Part shown: positions 5,671-5,680 of the stretch, in pieces | Numbering within the stretch: position 1 is the first letter of the stretch | Layout of the letters: each line of letters opens with the position of its first letter | From: Bdellovibrio sp. | GTDB lineage: Bacteria; Bdellovibrionota; Bdellovibrionia; Bdellovibrionales; Bdellovibrionaceae | Reading direction: 5' to 3' | DNA length: 5,680 nucleotides | NCBI GenBank assembly: GCA_017745015.1 | Contig: JAGIAF010000218.1 | Location: forward strand, 1-5,680 | Made by a program: the position numbers and the translations under genes | The notes under the pieces: model-generated | What the model was told of the DNA's origin: nothing | Database searches by the model: none | Seen by the model: the letters and a program-made list of their open reading frames with translations, nothing else

Positions 5671-5680
5671 GAATGTGAAT

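Noticed and set aside
5598..5680. tRNA or other classical RNA gene at the right end
   Set aside because: The fold is a single long interrupted hairpin without cloverleaf arms, a T-loop or a CCA end.

Overview
The window looks like chromosomal DNA of a Gram-negative bacterium of moderate GC content. Gene order, protein style and codon use suggest Bdellovibrio or a close relative. That assignment is my inference from recognition, not from a search. Nearly all of it is coding. There is no RNA gene, CRISPR array or insertion sequence.

The left three quarters (about 1-4040) is one leftward transcription unit. It starts at 4040 with a secreted solute-binding protein of the oligopeptide-binding family. 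It continues with two inner-membrane permeases that closely resemble YejB and YejE of the enterobacterial Yej (microcin C / peptide) importer. It ends with the first 102 codons of a membrane acyltransferase that runs off the left edge. The binding protein would capture a peptide-like ligand in the periplasm and the YejB/YejE pair would form the channel. The partner ATPase (YejF in E. coli) is not in the window, and the acyltransferase occupies the place where it would be expected. The genes are tightly packed: a 53-base gap, then a 4-base overlap, then a 9-base gap. The 53-base gap holds a strong hairpin whose right arm can also pair with a second copy of the left-arm sequence, next to the yejB ribosome-binding site.

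The right quarter (4190-5585) is a divergent rightward pair. The first gene is a ureohydrolase of the agmatinase/arginase superfamily with a full set of manganese ligands. The second is a small ArsC/Spx/YffB-like thioredoxin-fold protein, and the two overlap by 8 bases. A good sigma-70-type promoter with an extended -10 and a strong Shine-Dalgarno sequence precede the ureohydrolase. The 149-base divergent region also carries two overlapping inverted repeats just upstream of the binding-protein gene.

After the last gene, 5598-5670 holds a long imperfect palindrome whose two arms look like diverged copies of one sequence. It could be a 3'-end structure or a dispersed repeat. I did not find a convincing new defence or mobile system. 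The most interesting signals are the switch-like hairpin pair before yejB, the long palindrome at the right end, the ATPase-less Yej cassette, and the in-frame single-stop junction between yejE and the acyltransferase.
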